Source of the DNA: Fulvivirga maritima
GTDB taxonomy: Bacteria; Bacteroidota; Bacteroidia; Cytophagales; Cyclobacteriaceae
Reading direction: 5' to 3'
DNA length: 64,000 nucleotides
NCBI RefSeq assembly: GCF_021389955.1
Contig: NZ_CP089980.1
Span: 1,673,501 to 1,737,500 of the forward strand
The position numbers and the translations under genes are program-made. The number at the start of each line of letters is the position of its first letter. Position 1 is the stretch's first letter. Under the pieces are notes generated by a model. It was not told where the DNA came from and did no database searches. It saw only the letters and a program-made list of their open reading frames with translations. This document shows positions 34,834-43,646 of this stretch, piece after piece.

Positions 34834-37212
34834 ATGAAGACCTGTTTTTCTAATACCAATGTAATACCCTTTAAATCGGTACTAAACCTGTCCGGTTTAA
34901 TCGATTACTGGGAGGTCAACCTTGATGAGAATGGAACCTTTTCAGGCTATCCGGCTGAAAAGATCAAGAAACTAATCAATGAGGCTCCTGAACTTAGAGA
35001 GCCCATTGAAGACCTCAGCATAGTAGACAAGCACAAAGAGCTTGTAGGCCTGCTTATGAGCGTTGTTTTCCCTCCCGCGCTTATAGATTCAGAAATTTCC
35101 GCAGCTATTTTACCTTTTAGTTCTAAAGGCTTTTATGCCACCCCAAAATATGCTCATTTACTACCTTTTGGTAGCATGAGGGATGACTTGGAGGCCAACC
35201 TGCCTGAAAGTGATATAGCCAAAGGCAAAATAAGAATGGCTTGCCTATACATTTTGAATAAATACTATGGTACTAATTTCGAAATGGACCAACCGATTGT
35301 GATCAGTATACCTGACAGCAAAACCGGTTTAAGAAGAGTTTATAAAATAGATATAAATACTCAGTTTGCAGACGTCATTCACCTTGCCGAGCCTAAACCT
35401 ATTGATAAGAAGGTAATTAATATGCTCTTGAGCAATATTGATGATATAGATCTATGGCTCGAATATATTGATCCCAAAGTGTTCGCATTTCAGGGATTCT
35501 GTATTATGAGGTTAACGGATGTAACTACCGAAGAAATGCTATCTTCAGTAAAGTATGATTTACTTAAAAAGAATGCAGTTACGGATCAAGATAACTTCAT
35601 TTCAATTCGTGAAAAAATAAGATCGATATTTGGTATGCCCAACCTACAATTGGGTTTATCTTATTTCGACCCCAATTATAATATAATTTCAAACTATGGG
35701 GAGAATAATTGGAGTAGCTTCTTAATGAACCCTGAAGATGATAGTTTAGAGTGCGAAAATTTAATAGATTCCATATATGTAAAAGCTTATACTGATAAAA
35801 AACCTGTAATAGTAGAAGAACTTTCTGATTATGATAGCTGCGGATGCATTGAAAATGGCCTATTAAGGCGAGGTATTCAAAATGTGATAGTCGCTCCATT
35901 GGTACATGAGGGAAAAGTACTCGGAATCATAGAGCTAGGCAGCCCTGAACCAGGAAAGCTCAATGCCCTTACCGCCACTAAATTATATAGCGTACTTCCT
36001 ATGTTTACAGCTGCAGTTAGGCGGGTACTTTCAGATATGCAAACGGAAGTCCGGGCGCTTATTCAGGAAGAGTGCACAGCCATACACCCCACAGTGGAGT
36101 GGAAGTTTATTGAAAGTGGCTTTAACCTAATGCATAAAAGAAGAAAAGGGATTAAAGCTAAGTTTGATGATATCGTCTTCCCAAAAGTTTATCCTATTTA
36201 TGGATTAGCAGATATTAGAAATTCCAGCGGAGAAAGGTCTAATGCTATTCAAAGGGACCTAACTAACAACCTTAAGCAGGTTAAGAAGGTCATTGATACT
36301 ATCATGACTTATAAAAACATGCCGATTCTGGATGAAATAAATTTCAGAGTTGATCAGCAAATTAAGAAACTATCTAAAGGTTTAAATTCTGGCGATGAAT
36401 CAGGTATACTTGAATTTCTTAGGGAAGAAGTAAGCTCTATTTTCAATTTCTTTAAGAAGGATGAACTATTAAGGCCGATCATTAATAACTATGAAAAGCT
36501 ACTTGACCCAAAATTGGGAGTAATTTATAATGAAAGAAAAGATTTTGAAGAAAGCCTTACACTTATAAATGATCATATCACCACCTATTTAGATAAAGTA
36601 GAGGAAGATGCTCAAGATATATTTCCTCACTATTATGAAAAATACAAAACCGATGGTGTTGAGTATAATATCTACCTGGGAGGATCTTTAGTTCAGGAAC
36701 ATAATTTTGATCTTATATACCTTAGGAATTTTAGACTTTGGCAACTCATTACGCAATGTGAGATCGCGGTAAACATCGCTAATTTAAAATCTTCTTTGCC
36801 CAAACCTCTGGAGATAACACAACTTATTCTGGTACATGGCGAACCTCTATCCATCAAATTTAGAAGAGATGAAAAGCATTTTGATGTAGATGGCGCCTAC
36901 AATATCAGCTATGAAATAGTGAAAAAACGGATAGATAAGGCCTTTATTAAAGATACTGATGAGCGACTAACCCAACCAGGTAAGCTTGCAATTGTGTACA
37001 CACAGCAGAAAGAAGCTGAAGAGTACTCCGGCTACATTCATTATTTGCAATCTATAGGTTATCTCACAGATAAAGTAGAGTTTGTAGAACTGGAGGAGCT
37101 GCAAGGCGCTCATGGGCTGAAAGCAATTCGAGTAGAAATCAATCTCAACACAGCTCCTAAAGAGTTTGGAAGTGATTTACTTAAAAATGTTCTTGAAGAA
37201 ATTGAAGCATAA
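34834..37212 (+). CDS. Large cytoplasmic GAF-domain protein
   Basis: The 792-residue protein has no signal or membrane helix. A central GAF-like domain lies near residues 280-400 (IDSIYVKAYTDKKPVIVEEL, NVIVAPLVHEGKVLGIIELGSP). It is flanked by a helical N-terminal region and a long C-terminal half without motifs I can name; the line VYPIYGLADIRNSSGERSNAIQRD is reminiscent of a conserved core in Bacteroidota GAF proteins of this size. No kinase, cyclase or phosphodiesterase motif is seen. GAF domains often bind cyclic nucleotides, and the two cyclase genes on either side make that attractive but unproven. Confidence 0.7.
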   Translation: MKTCFSNTNVIPFKSVLNLSGLIDYWEVNLDENGTFSGYPAEKIKKLINEAPELREPIEDLSIVDKHKELVGLLMSVVFPPALIDSEISAAILPFSSKGFYATPKYAHLLPFGSMRDDLEANLPESDIAKGKIRMACLYILNKYYGTNFEMDQPIVISIPDSKTGLRRVYKIDINTQFADVIHLAEPKPIDKKVINMLLSNIDDIDLWLEYIDPKVFAFQGFCIMRLTDVTTEEMLSSVKYDLLKKNAVTDQDNFISIREKIRSIFGMPNLQLGLSYFDPNYNIISNYGENNWSSFLMNPEDDSLECENLIDSIYVKAYTDKKPVIVEELSDYDSCGCIENGLLRRGIQNVIVAPLVHEGKVLGIIELGSPEPGKLNALTATKLYSVLPMFTAAVRRVLSDMQTEVRALIQEECTAIHPTVEWKFIESGFNLMHKRRKGIKAKFDDIVFPKVYPIYGLADIRNSSGERSNAIQRDLTNNLKQVKKVIDTIMTYKNMPILDEINFRVDQQIKKLSKGLNSGDESGILEFLREEVSSIFNFFKKDELLRPIINNYEKLLDPKLGVIYNERKDFEESLTLINDHITTYLDKVEEDAQDIFPHYYEKYKTDGVEYNIYLGGSLVQEHNFDLIYLRNFRLWQLITQCEIAVNIANLKSSLPKPLEITQLILVHGEPLSIKFRRDEKHFDVDGAYNISYEIVKKRIDKAFIKDTDERLTQPGKLAIVYTQQKEAEEYSGYIHYLQSIGYLTDKVEFVELEELQGAHGLKAIRVEINLNTAPKEFGSDLLKNVLEEIEA

Positions 37213-37379
37213 AAGGTAAATGCATGGATATTTTGAGAAAAAGAAAATTACTCGGAAATTGCAAAGGTTATAGAAACCTATGTAACTCACTAACAGCAAG
37301 AAAATGGAAACATTAAAGCTGTTCGAGCGTTTGAAATAGGTAATACAACCTTAAATACTGTTAATAAATAACTTAAAAA

Positions 37380-37922
37380 ATGAAAAAGGTATTAAAAAGC
37401 ACAATTTTAATAGCGCTAGTTTTTTTTGGCTTTAATTTAAAAACCAACGCACAAGGCTTTGAACCTGGCTACGGCTTTAAACAAGTAAACTTCGGAGTTG
37501 GATTTTCAAACTGGGGTGTTCCTGTTTATGCTGGAATGGATTTTGGCGTATCTGACAAAATAACCATTGGTCCAAGAATTAGTTATAGAAGGCATGGAGA
37601 TGACTTTGGTTACTTAGGAAGAGGATATGATTATCACTATAATATCTTCAATATTGGATTTAGAGGTGATTACCATTATGGACCACACATTGACGGTCTA
37701 CCTGATGCATTAGACCTTTACGGTGGTTTAACAGTAGGTGCCACTATTTGGTCAGATGATTATGATGGGCCATATGATAATAATTTTGAAGACTCTGGAG
37801 CATTAATTAAAGTACAAGCAGGCGCAAGATGGTATTTTGCCAGACAGTGGGCTGCTAATGCTGAGCTATACAGTGGAAACAGATTATCAGGACTTGACTT
37901 CGGTCTTTCTTACTCATTCTAA
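37380..37922 (+). CDS. Small outer-membrane beta-barrel protein
   Basis: The 180-residue protein has a signal peptide (STILIALVFFGFNLKTNAQ) and an 8-strand-like barrel with alternating aromatic residues (GPRISYRRHGDDFGYLG, GFRGDYHYGPHIDG, LYGGLTVGATIW), ending in the aromatic DFGLSYSF that directs barrel assembly. It looks like a small Bacteroidota porin-family barrel, function unknown. It lies 167 bases downstream of the GAF gene, with its own terminator. The gap 37213-37379 holds no other gene. Confidence 0.8.
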   Translation: MKKVLKSTILIALVFFGFNLKTNAQGFEPGYGFKQVNFGVGFSNWGVPVYAGMDFGVSDKITIGPRISYRRHGDDFGYLGRGYDYHYNIFNIGFRGDYHYGPHIDGLPDALDLYGGLTVGATIWSDDYDGPYDNNFEDSGALIKVQAGARWYFARQWAANAELYSGNRLSGLDFGLSYSF

Positions 37923-37948
37923 GAGTATTATAAAATCATAAATACAAG

Positions 37949-37979
37949 AAGCTAAGCTCATATGGGCTTAGCTTTTTTT
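37949..37979 (+). terminator. Terminator of the beta-barrel gene
   Basis: GCTAAGC (37951-37957) pairs exactly with GCTTAGC (37966-37972) around an eight-base loop, followed by seven T. Confidence 0.9.
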
Positions 37980-38051
37980 GTATTAAATTATTTAAAATTA
38001 AACTTTTCTTAGTTTTCATGGTTATAAATGTATAACCAAAGTACTCTAGCC

Positions 38052-38519
38052 ATGAAAAAGCATACTCTCGAAAACACCAGTTTTTATTATGGACTGCTTA
38101 CAGCGGCAGGTCTGATCGCGTTCTTCTTTTTAATGCGCCTTACCGGGTGGATACACATGTATGAGCTCAGAGCTCTCAATTACGTGTTTGTCTTCTCTGG
38201 AATATTTATGGCTATAAAAAGCTTCAAACAACATAACCGGAATTCCTTTGCATATTTTAACGGATTAGGAGTAGGCGTGGCCACTTCTGCCATCGCATTA
38301 TTTATCTTTTCAGCATTTGTAGTTATTTACTTGCTTATTGATGTCAATTTTATGAATCAGCTAAAGCAGTTTGAATATTTTGGGCCTTATTTAAACCCAT
38401 TCATATCTGGAGTGGTAATATTATTTGAAGGAACATTTTCCGGAATACTCACCTCATTTATCTTAATGCAGTATTATAAATACAGCCACCTAAAAGAAAT
38501 GGAGAGACCAATACCTTAA
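38052..38519 (+). CDS. DUF4199-like four-TM membrane protein
   Basis: The ATG at 38052 (MKKHTLENTSFYYGLLTAAG) gives a 155-residue protein; the ATG at 38028 would add eight poorly matching residues. Four hydrophobic helices are visible (YYGLLTAAGLIAFFFLMRL, LNYVFVFSGIFMAIKSF, GVATSAIALFIFSAFVVIYLLI and a C-terminal one), with the MKK..GLxxG start typical of DUF4199. The function of this family is unknown. A hairpin terminator follows. Confidence 0.75.
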   Translation: MKKHTLENTSFYYGLLTAAGLIAFFFLMRLTGWIHMYELRALNYVFVFSGIFMAIKSFKQHNRNSFAYFNGLGVGVATSAIALFIFSAFVVIYLLIDVNFMNQLKQFEYFGPYLNPFISGVVILFEGTFSGILTSFILMQYYKYSHLKEMERPIP

Positions 38520-38545
38520 GTCTCAATACATAAAAATTTTATAAG

Positions 38546-38573
38546 AGGCCGATTCTTTAGGATCGGTCTTTGT
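38546..38573 (+). terminator. Terminator of the DUF4199-like gene
   Basis: AGGCCGAT (38546-38553) pairs with ATCGGTCT (38562-38569), with one G-U pair, followed by a moderately T-rich tail. Confidence 0.7.
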
Positions 38574-38675
38574 GTTTTATTATCAAGTAAATATTAAGTT
38601 TTAACTTCATATAAACATTGTAATGAATTCTTTGTGATATTAGCAGAAGCACATATACCCTCCAAATTTTAAAGA

Positions 38676-39809
38676 GTGAACAAACTAATTTCTAACAACA
38701 CGAAAATTAAGCTACGAACAGTGCTGTTCATAACACTAAGTTGGATAGCACTAAGTGTATTAATTGTTTACTATAACCATCTTCTTAAGCTGTCACAAGA
38801 GGCTTTTGAATTTAATGACTATGACTTAGAAAACGCACTTTTCACTAATGTTTTCGCTGTAACCATTGGAGGACTTGTAGGAGGGTTTGCTATAACTTTC
38901 TTTTTGAAAGACCGCCTTAGAAAGCTGCCTTTAGGCCTGGTAATCATTATTAACCTGCTATCATTCGTAATCATAATTTCATTAGTAAGCATGGCGGCAT
39001 TCCTTTTTTACTATTGGGTTTTTATTGGCGAATCTTACTTCGATGGTGATTTATGGTTCAATATAACAGAGTTTGTGAGTAGCTATGCCTTTGCTTTGAA
39101 CGTTATCTCCTGGAGTACCATTTCTACCATAACCATGATCATTCTACAGATCAATGACAAATATGGTAGAGGCGTTTTCTTTGAAACACTTTTAGGAAAA
39201 TACCATTCTCCAATTAACGAGGAAAGGATATTCATGTTTCTCGACCTAAAATCATCTACTTCCATTGCCGAAAAGCTAGGTCATAAACGCTATTTTAAAT
39301 TGCTCAATCGTTTTTTTGAAGATGTTACCAAGGCTATAATTGAGCGGGAAGGAGAAATTTATCAGTATGTAGGTGATGAGGTGGTTATCACCTGGAAACT
39401 GGAGTATGGAGTGGATAAAGCGAATTGTGTACGATGTTTTTTTGACATTGAAGATATTATTCAGCGTAAGGCTCATAAATACATGGCTAAATATGGTGTT
39501 ACCCCAACTTTCAAAGCCGGACTGCATTGTGGTGAAGTAACTACAGGAGAAGTAGGTACTTTTAAGAAAGACATCATTTTTACTGGTGATGTGCTTAATA
39601 CGACTTCACGTATAGAATCTAAATGCAATGAGTTTGATAAAAGACTGCTGATATCAGGAGAGCTTGTCTCATTATTGCCTTTAAATGAAGATTATGATAT
39701 GGAAGAACTAGGAGACATAGACCTGCGAGGTAAGCGTAAACCTGTAAAAGTTTACAGCATATCTCGCAGGTTTGTAGATGAAAATAAAGAGTTTATAACA
39801 GATGATTAA
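38676..39809 (+). CDS. Membrane class III adenylate/guanylate cyclase (second copy)
   Basis: This 377-residue protein starts at GTG. Four membrane helices (TVLFITLSWIALSVLIVYY first) precede a cyclase domain with Asp in IFMFLDLKSST and in YVGDEVVITW, GLHCGEVTTGEVG, and Asn/Arg in DVLNTTSRIES, so all catalytic positions are present. It is clearly a paralogue of the copy at 33522-34625; the blocks DLKSST, EIYQYVGDEVV and GDVLNT are identical or nearly so. The gene ends in TTAA shared with the convergent fabF stop (39806-39809). Confidence 0.88.
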   Translation: MNKLISNNTKIKLRTVLFITLSWIALSVLIVYYNHLLKLSQEAFEFNDYDLENALFTNVFAVTIGGLVGGFAITFFLKDRLRKLPLGLVIIINLLSFVIIISLVSMAAFLFYYWVFIGESYFDGDLWFNITEFVSSYAFALNVISWSTISTITMIILQINDKYGRGVFFETLLGKYHSPINEERIFMFLDLKSSTSIAEKLGHKRYFKLLNRFFEDVTKAIIEREGEIYQYVGDEVVITWKLEYGVDKANCVRCFFDIEDIIQRKAHKYMAKYGVTPTFKAGLHCGEVTTGEVGTFKKDIIFTGDVLNTTSRIESKCNEFDKRLLISGELVSLLPLNEDYDMEELGDIDLRGKRKPVKVYSISRRFVDENKEFITDD

Positions 39810-41056
39810 TCCTTATATTTCTTAAACAAAGCAATAGCATTATGGCCACCAAAGCCAAAAGTATTGCTTATAGCATAGTTTATATCCTTTTCAACTTTCT
39901 GACCTAAAGTAAGGTCTATTCCCTCAGGCAAATCAGGATCAACCTCTTGGGTATTAATAGTAGGAGGTACCACGCCCTTTTCTATAGCCTTTACTGCAGC
40001 AATAGCTTCTACGGCTCCTGCAGCTCCCAGGAGGTGTCCAGTCATAGACTTGGTAGCACTTACATGTAAATGACTTGTATTGCCTTTAGAAATGTTAAAA
40101 ATGGCTCTCAGTTCAGACGCATCTCCTACTGGAGTACTCGTAGCATGCAGGTTTACATAATCAACATCATTCATAGTTATACCCGCTTCATCAAGTGCCA
40201 TTTGAATGGCCAGCTGTGCTCCTTCACCTTCGGGGTGTGTAGCAGTAGCATGATAGGCATCATTAGACATACCAGCACCTACGAGCTCCGCATAAATATG
40301 GGCCCCACGAGCTTTTGCGTGCTCATATTCTTCAAGAATTAAAGCTCCTGCACCTTCACCCATAACAAAGCCATCTCGGTTCACATCAAACGGCCTACTG
40401 GCTTGCTGAGCATTTTCATTATTGGTAGACAAGGCTTTCATAGCACCAAAACCTCCGATTCCTGCTCGCGTAATAGCGGCCTCTGAACCTCCTGCAAGCA
40501 TAATATCTGTTTTACCAAGTCTGATATAATTTAAAGCATCCATTATAGCACTAGTGGATGAAGCACAGGCTGAAACGGTACAATAATTCACACCTCTTAA
40601 TCCATATTTTAAGGCAATAGCACCAGAAGGTGTATCTACTAGAATTTTAGGAATGAAAAAGGGAGAAAATCTAGGGCCTCTTGTAGATTCAGCATATTCT
40701 AATACTTCGTTTTCAAAAGTGGTAATACCTCCATTACCAGAAGCCCAAATTACTCCAAAACGATCTATATCTGTTTTATCAAGCTCTATTTTAGAATCTT
40801 CCATAGCTTCTTTAGAAGCCATAAGGGCATAAAGCGTAAACGGATCATTTTTACGAATTTCCTTCCTATCAAAATGATCTTCAAGGTTAACACCCTTTAA
40901 CTCACAGGCAAATTTGGTTTTAAAAAGCTCTGTGTCAAATTTGGTGATAGGTCCGGCACCGCTAGTACCAGCCAGCAGGCCATCCCAAAATTCAGAGACA
41001 TTATTCCCAATAGGAGTTAATGCCCCTAATCCTGTTATCACTACTCTTTTAGTCAT
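39806..41056 (-). CDS. fabF: 3-oxoacyl-ACP synthase II
   Basis: The 416-residue protein has the complete KAS II catalytic set: nucleophile Cys164 in VSACASSTSAI, and the two His in NLHATSTPVGD and SMTGHLLGAAG. A C-terminal SNTFGFGGHNA closes the fold. It condenses malonyl-ACP with acyl-ACP in fatty-acid elongation. No acpP is adjacent; instead its start overlaps the end of a TetR regulator by eight bases. This may be a regulated second FabF rather than the housekeeping copy (inference). Confidence 0.94.
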   Translation of the reverse strand: MTKRVVITGLGALTPIGNNVSEFWDGLLAGTSGAGPITKFDTELFKTKFACELKGVNLEDHFDRKEIRKNDPFTLYALMASKEAMEDSKIELDKTDIDRFGVIWASGNGGITTFENEVLEYAESTRGPRFSPFFIPKILVDTPSGAIALKYGLRGVNYCTVSACASSTSAIMDALNYIRLGKTDIMLAGGSEAAITRAGIGGFGAMKALSTNNENAQQASRPFDVNRDGFVMGEGAGALILEEYEHAKARGAHIYAELVGAGMSNDAYHATATHPEGEGAQLAIQMALDEAGITMNDVDYVNLHATSTPVGDASELRAIFNISKGNTSHLHVSATKSMTGHLLGAAGAVEAIAAVKAIEKGVVPPTINTQEVDPDLPEGIDLTLGQKVEKDINYAISNTFGFGGHNAIALFKKYKD

Positions 41057-41612
41057 TAGTATGTATATTTAGTTCTAATCTTAATTGATGTTTTAAAAGG
41101 GTAAAGTGGTCTTCTCCCAAAGCACGAGAAAACTGAACTCCGGCGGCAAGACTACACAAAATTACCCGGGCTTTATCTTCAGGCTCTCCTACAAAGCTAA
41201 ACGACTCTTCATCAACACCTTCTTTCAACAGATTTATGAGCCAGTTTTGTATGGCCTGCATTATTTCCTTAAGCTGGTTCTGAATGCTTTCAGTTACAGA
41301 AAAGTATGATGAACATAAGCTTCCTATCATGCACATTTGGTCTTCTATGAGCCTGACATCATATATTTCGAAGAATGCCTCCAGCTTTTGCCAACAACTT
41401 AAATCCTCGATATTGGTAAACCAGGTTTGAAATCGCTCTATTTCATGGTTAAGCACCTCCAGCCCAAGGTCTTCCTTAGTAGGGAAATAATAATGAATGG
41501 CTGCGTTTTTAACATTTAAGGGTGCGGATATATCATTAAAACTAAATCCTTTATACCCCATTTTAAGTATTTGCTCTCTGGCAAGAATAATTATTTTATC
41601 TCTAGTATTCAC
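41049..41612 (-). CDS. TetR/AcrR-family regulator of fabF
   Basis: I start at the GTG at 41612 (NTRDKIIILAREQIL); a TTG 15 bases upstream is also open. The 187-residue protein has the TetR N-terminal HTH (GYKGFSFNDISAPLNVKNAAIHYYFPTKEDLG) and a helical ligand-binding C-terminal domain. It overlaps fabF by eight bases, so the two are cotranscribed and probably autoregulated. A perfect 20-bp palindrome lies 17 bases upstream of the start. FabF linkage suggests a fatty-acyl ligand, but that is a guess. Confidence 0.9.
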   Translation of the reverse strand: MNTRDKIIILAREQILKMGYKGFSFNDISAPLNVKNAAIHYYFPTKEDLGLEVLNHEIERFQTWFTNIEDLSCWQKLEAFFEIYDVRLIEDQMCMIGSLCSSYFSVTESIQNQLKEIMQAIQNWLINLLKEGVDEESFSFVGEPEDKARVILCSLAAGVQFSRALGEDHFTLLKHQLRLELNIHTND

Positions 41613-41628
41613 AGCACAAATATACAAA

Positions 41629-41648
41629 TACTTACTAAGTAGTAAGTA
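41629..41648. promoter_or_regulatory. TetR operator candidate
   Basis: TACTTACTAAGTAGTAAGTA has exact 8-bp arms around AAGT. It lies between the MFS stop (41662) and the TetR GTG (41612), in the place where TetR proteins usually bind their own promoter. A -7-like TATATTTG is found on the minus strand immediately downstream (complement of 41617-41624). Confidence 0.72.
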
Positions 41649-41661
41649 AAATTATTACTGC

Positions 41662-42927
41662 TTAAGATAAGTCGTTATCCTCTAAATCTTTACTAAAGTC
41701 TAGCTTGCGCATTTTTGGTGAAAATAAACCGGTAAGTAGTACTACAAAACAAGTCATAGTTCCGCCGAAAACAACGGCCGTTACCGTACCCATAAGCTTA
41801 GCAGTAATTCCACTTTCAAAGGCACCAAGCTCATTTGATGAGCCTACAAACATACCATTTACTGAGGCTACTCTGCCCCTCATATGGTCAGGAGTCTTTA
41901 ATTGCAATATGGTTTGGCGTATGACAACGCTAATGCCATCGGTAACACCACTAAAAAACAAAGCTATCAATGAAACCAGAAACCATTGTGATATACCAAA
42001 AACAATTATACAAGCACCAAAGCCAAATACAGCTGCCAAAAGCTTTAGCCCTGCATGCTTGTTTAGCGGAAAGTAGGTAACAATCATAATAGTAAGGAAA
42101 GAACCGACAGCCGGTGCAGCTCTTAAAAAGCCAAAACCAGTTGAGCCAACATGCAGAATATCCTGAGCAAAGACAGGCAATAACGCTATAGCACCACCAA
42201 ATAATACGGCTATCATATCAAGAGAAATAGCGCCTAGTATTTCTTTAGTATTATAAACATATTGAATTCCTTCTTTTAAACTTTTCAATACACCTTCATC
42301 TTGAGCGGTATTCATAATAGGCTTGCTTTCTATAAAAAGCAAAAAGACAAACGCAACTAGCGCAAAACCTACTATTACCAATAATGACCAGTGCACACCG
42401 ATCCAACCGATGGTTAACCCACCGATAGCCGGTCCTAAAACCGCGCCCATTTGCCAGGCACCACTGCTCCAGACGGAACCATTTGGGTAATGCTTTTTAG
42501 GAATAATAAGGGAAAATAGAGAAAAGACGGTTGGTCCTAAAAAGGCTCTTACTATGCCTCCTACAAATACCATGGCATATACCAGAATTAGTGTAAGATC
42601 AACCGAAAGGTGACTGTTAAATAACGGCCATGTTAACAAAAACAAGCCAGTGCTAATGAATAAAAATCCCAGAATGCATTTTTGCAACAGGGATCTCTTC
42701 TCTAATTTATCAACAAAATGCCCCGCGAACAGGGCTAATGATACTGCGGGAATCACTTCAGCTAAACCTATAAATCCTAATGATAAAGGATCTTTGGTCA
42801 TACTATAGATTTCCCACTCTATAACTACAAACTGCATCCCCCAGGCAAATATTAAGGCAAACCTTATTACCAAAAAGTATCTAAACTCTTTAAACCTTAG
42901 GGATGCATAAGGGTCTTTCTTAGGCAT
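41662..42927 (-). CDS. Major facilitator superfamily exporter
   Basis: The 421-residue protein has 12 predicted TM helices and MFS loop motifs such as LFAGHFVDKLEKRSLLQK (motif A after TM2) and the TM5 LGPAIGGLTIGWIG. The type is the EntS/MFS_3 drug or siderophore exporter group (SSGAWQMGAVLGPAIGGL, RGRVASVNGMFVG). The substrate is unknown. It lies upstream of the TetR/fabF pair on the same strand with a 49-base gap that holds the operator palindrome. Confidence 0.86.
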   Translation of the reverse strand: MPKKDPYASLRFKEFRYFLVIRFALIFAWGMQFVVIEWEIYSMTKDPLSLGFIGLAEVIPAVSLALFAGHFVDKLEKRSLLQKCILGFLFISTGLFLLTWPLFNSHLSVDLTLILVYAMVFVGGIVRAFLGPTVFSLFSLIIPKKHYPNGSVWSSGAWQMGAVLGPAIGGLTIGWIGVHWSLLVIVGFALVAFVFLLFIESKPIMNTAQDEGVLKSLKEGIQYVYNTKEILGAISLDMIAVLFGGAIALLPVFAQDILHVGSTGFGFLRAAPAVGSFLTIMIVTYFPLNKHAGLKLLAAVFGFGACIIVFGISQWFLVSLIALFFSGVTDGISVVIRQTILQLKTPDHMRGRVASVNGMFVGSSNELGAFESGITAKLMGTVTAVVFGGTMTCFVVLLTGLFSPKMRKLDFSKDLEDNDLS

Positions 42928-42985
42928 AGTGCGAATTTAATATGCCCGCTGATATTTTTAGACTTTATTCTATAAATATAAAATC

Positions 42986-43426
42986 TTAGGCAGCGTGGAG
43001 CATGCCGGTAGTAGAAAACTTCTTCGCTAATTTAAGTCGGTTTCTCAAAGTTTCCAGTTGCGCTTTCAATATACTTTCTGTGGTATTGCTAAAAGTATTG
43101 CTTCTTATTACTTGCATATAAACCCCCACAATGGATTTCTCTACTTTCTCCACAAAATGACTCATTTTGCTTCTGCTTAGTTTACCAAAAGTTAGCACAT
43201 TCATTCTTTTGTTAACATTAAAATCTGAGGTAAGGGTATCAATCTCATCTTTTAGGTCTTCAATAAGCGTATTTCTTAGTGCTATGGCAGTATCGCAATA
43301 TTCTTGAAGCTTAGGATCTGAAGTGCTTTCTTTTACATTTTCAAAAGACGCGATAGCTTCTTGGTGATGTTTTACTAGTTCAGCTAATGGTTGTGCAACT
43401 TTTTTACTATGTTCTGTATGATTCAT
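42986..43426 (-). CDS. Four-helix bundle protein, DUF2383/PA2169-like
   Basis: The ATG at 43426 (MNHTEHSKKVAQPLAEL) gives 146 residues; an upstream start at 43465 would add an unlikely tail. The pattern VKHHQEAIASFENVKESTSDPKL, ALRNTLIEDLKDEIDTLTSD and LETLRNRLKLAKKF predicts four amphipathic helices of ferritin-like (DUF2383) type. In that family Glu/His pairs bind metal, but only some are visible here. Function unknown, perhaps stress related. There is no close gene partner. Confidence 0.6.
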   Translation of the reverse strand: MNHTEHSKKVAQPLAELVKHHQEAIASFENVKESTSDPKLQEYCDTAIALRNTLIEDLKDEIDTLTSDFNVNKRMNVLTFGKLSRSKMSHFVEKVEKSIVGVYMQVIRSNTFSNTTESILKAQLETLRNRLKLAKKFSTTGMLHAA

Positions 43427-43560
43427 TGGTCTATTAATTTTAAAAATTAACTCACCTCTTCCCATTAAAATATCGTGATCAAAATCTTATGAGGTGTGTT
43501 AACAGGTTTGGTTAATATTCTTTTAAATAACCAAATACCTTCAAGTAATATACCAATTAG

Positions 43561-43580
43561 AAAAAAAGCCTTTATTAGGC
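43561..43580 (-). terminator. Terminator of oligopeptidase B gene
   Basis: Read on the minus strand, GCCTAATAAAGGC forms a short stem (GCCT/AGGC) followed by seven T. It lies about 70 bases past the ptrB stop. Confidence 0.65.
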
Positions 43581-43589
43581 AGAAATAGG

Positions 43590-43635
43590 ACAGGTTAAGG
43601 CAAAATATGTGGAATTTTCGCCTTAACCTGTTTTT
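43590..43635 (+). terminator. Long-stem terminator-like hairpin
   Basis: ACAGGTTAAGGC (43590-43601) and GCCTTAACCTGT (43620-43631) are exact reverse complements over 12 bp. The inner arms AAAAT/ATTTT extend the stem with one bulge, and TTTTT follows on the plus strand. No plus-strand gene reaches it, so on the minus strand it may act with the next hairpin to end the ptrB transcript. Confidence 0.65.
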
Positions 43636-43646
43636 AAATTACTACA

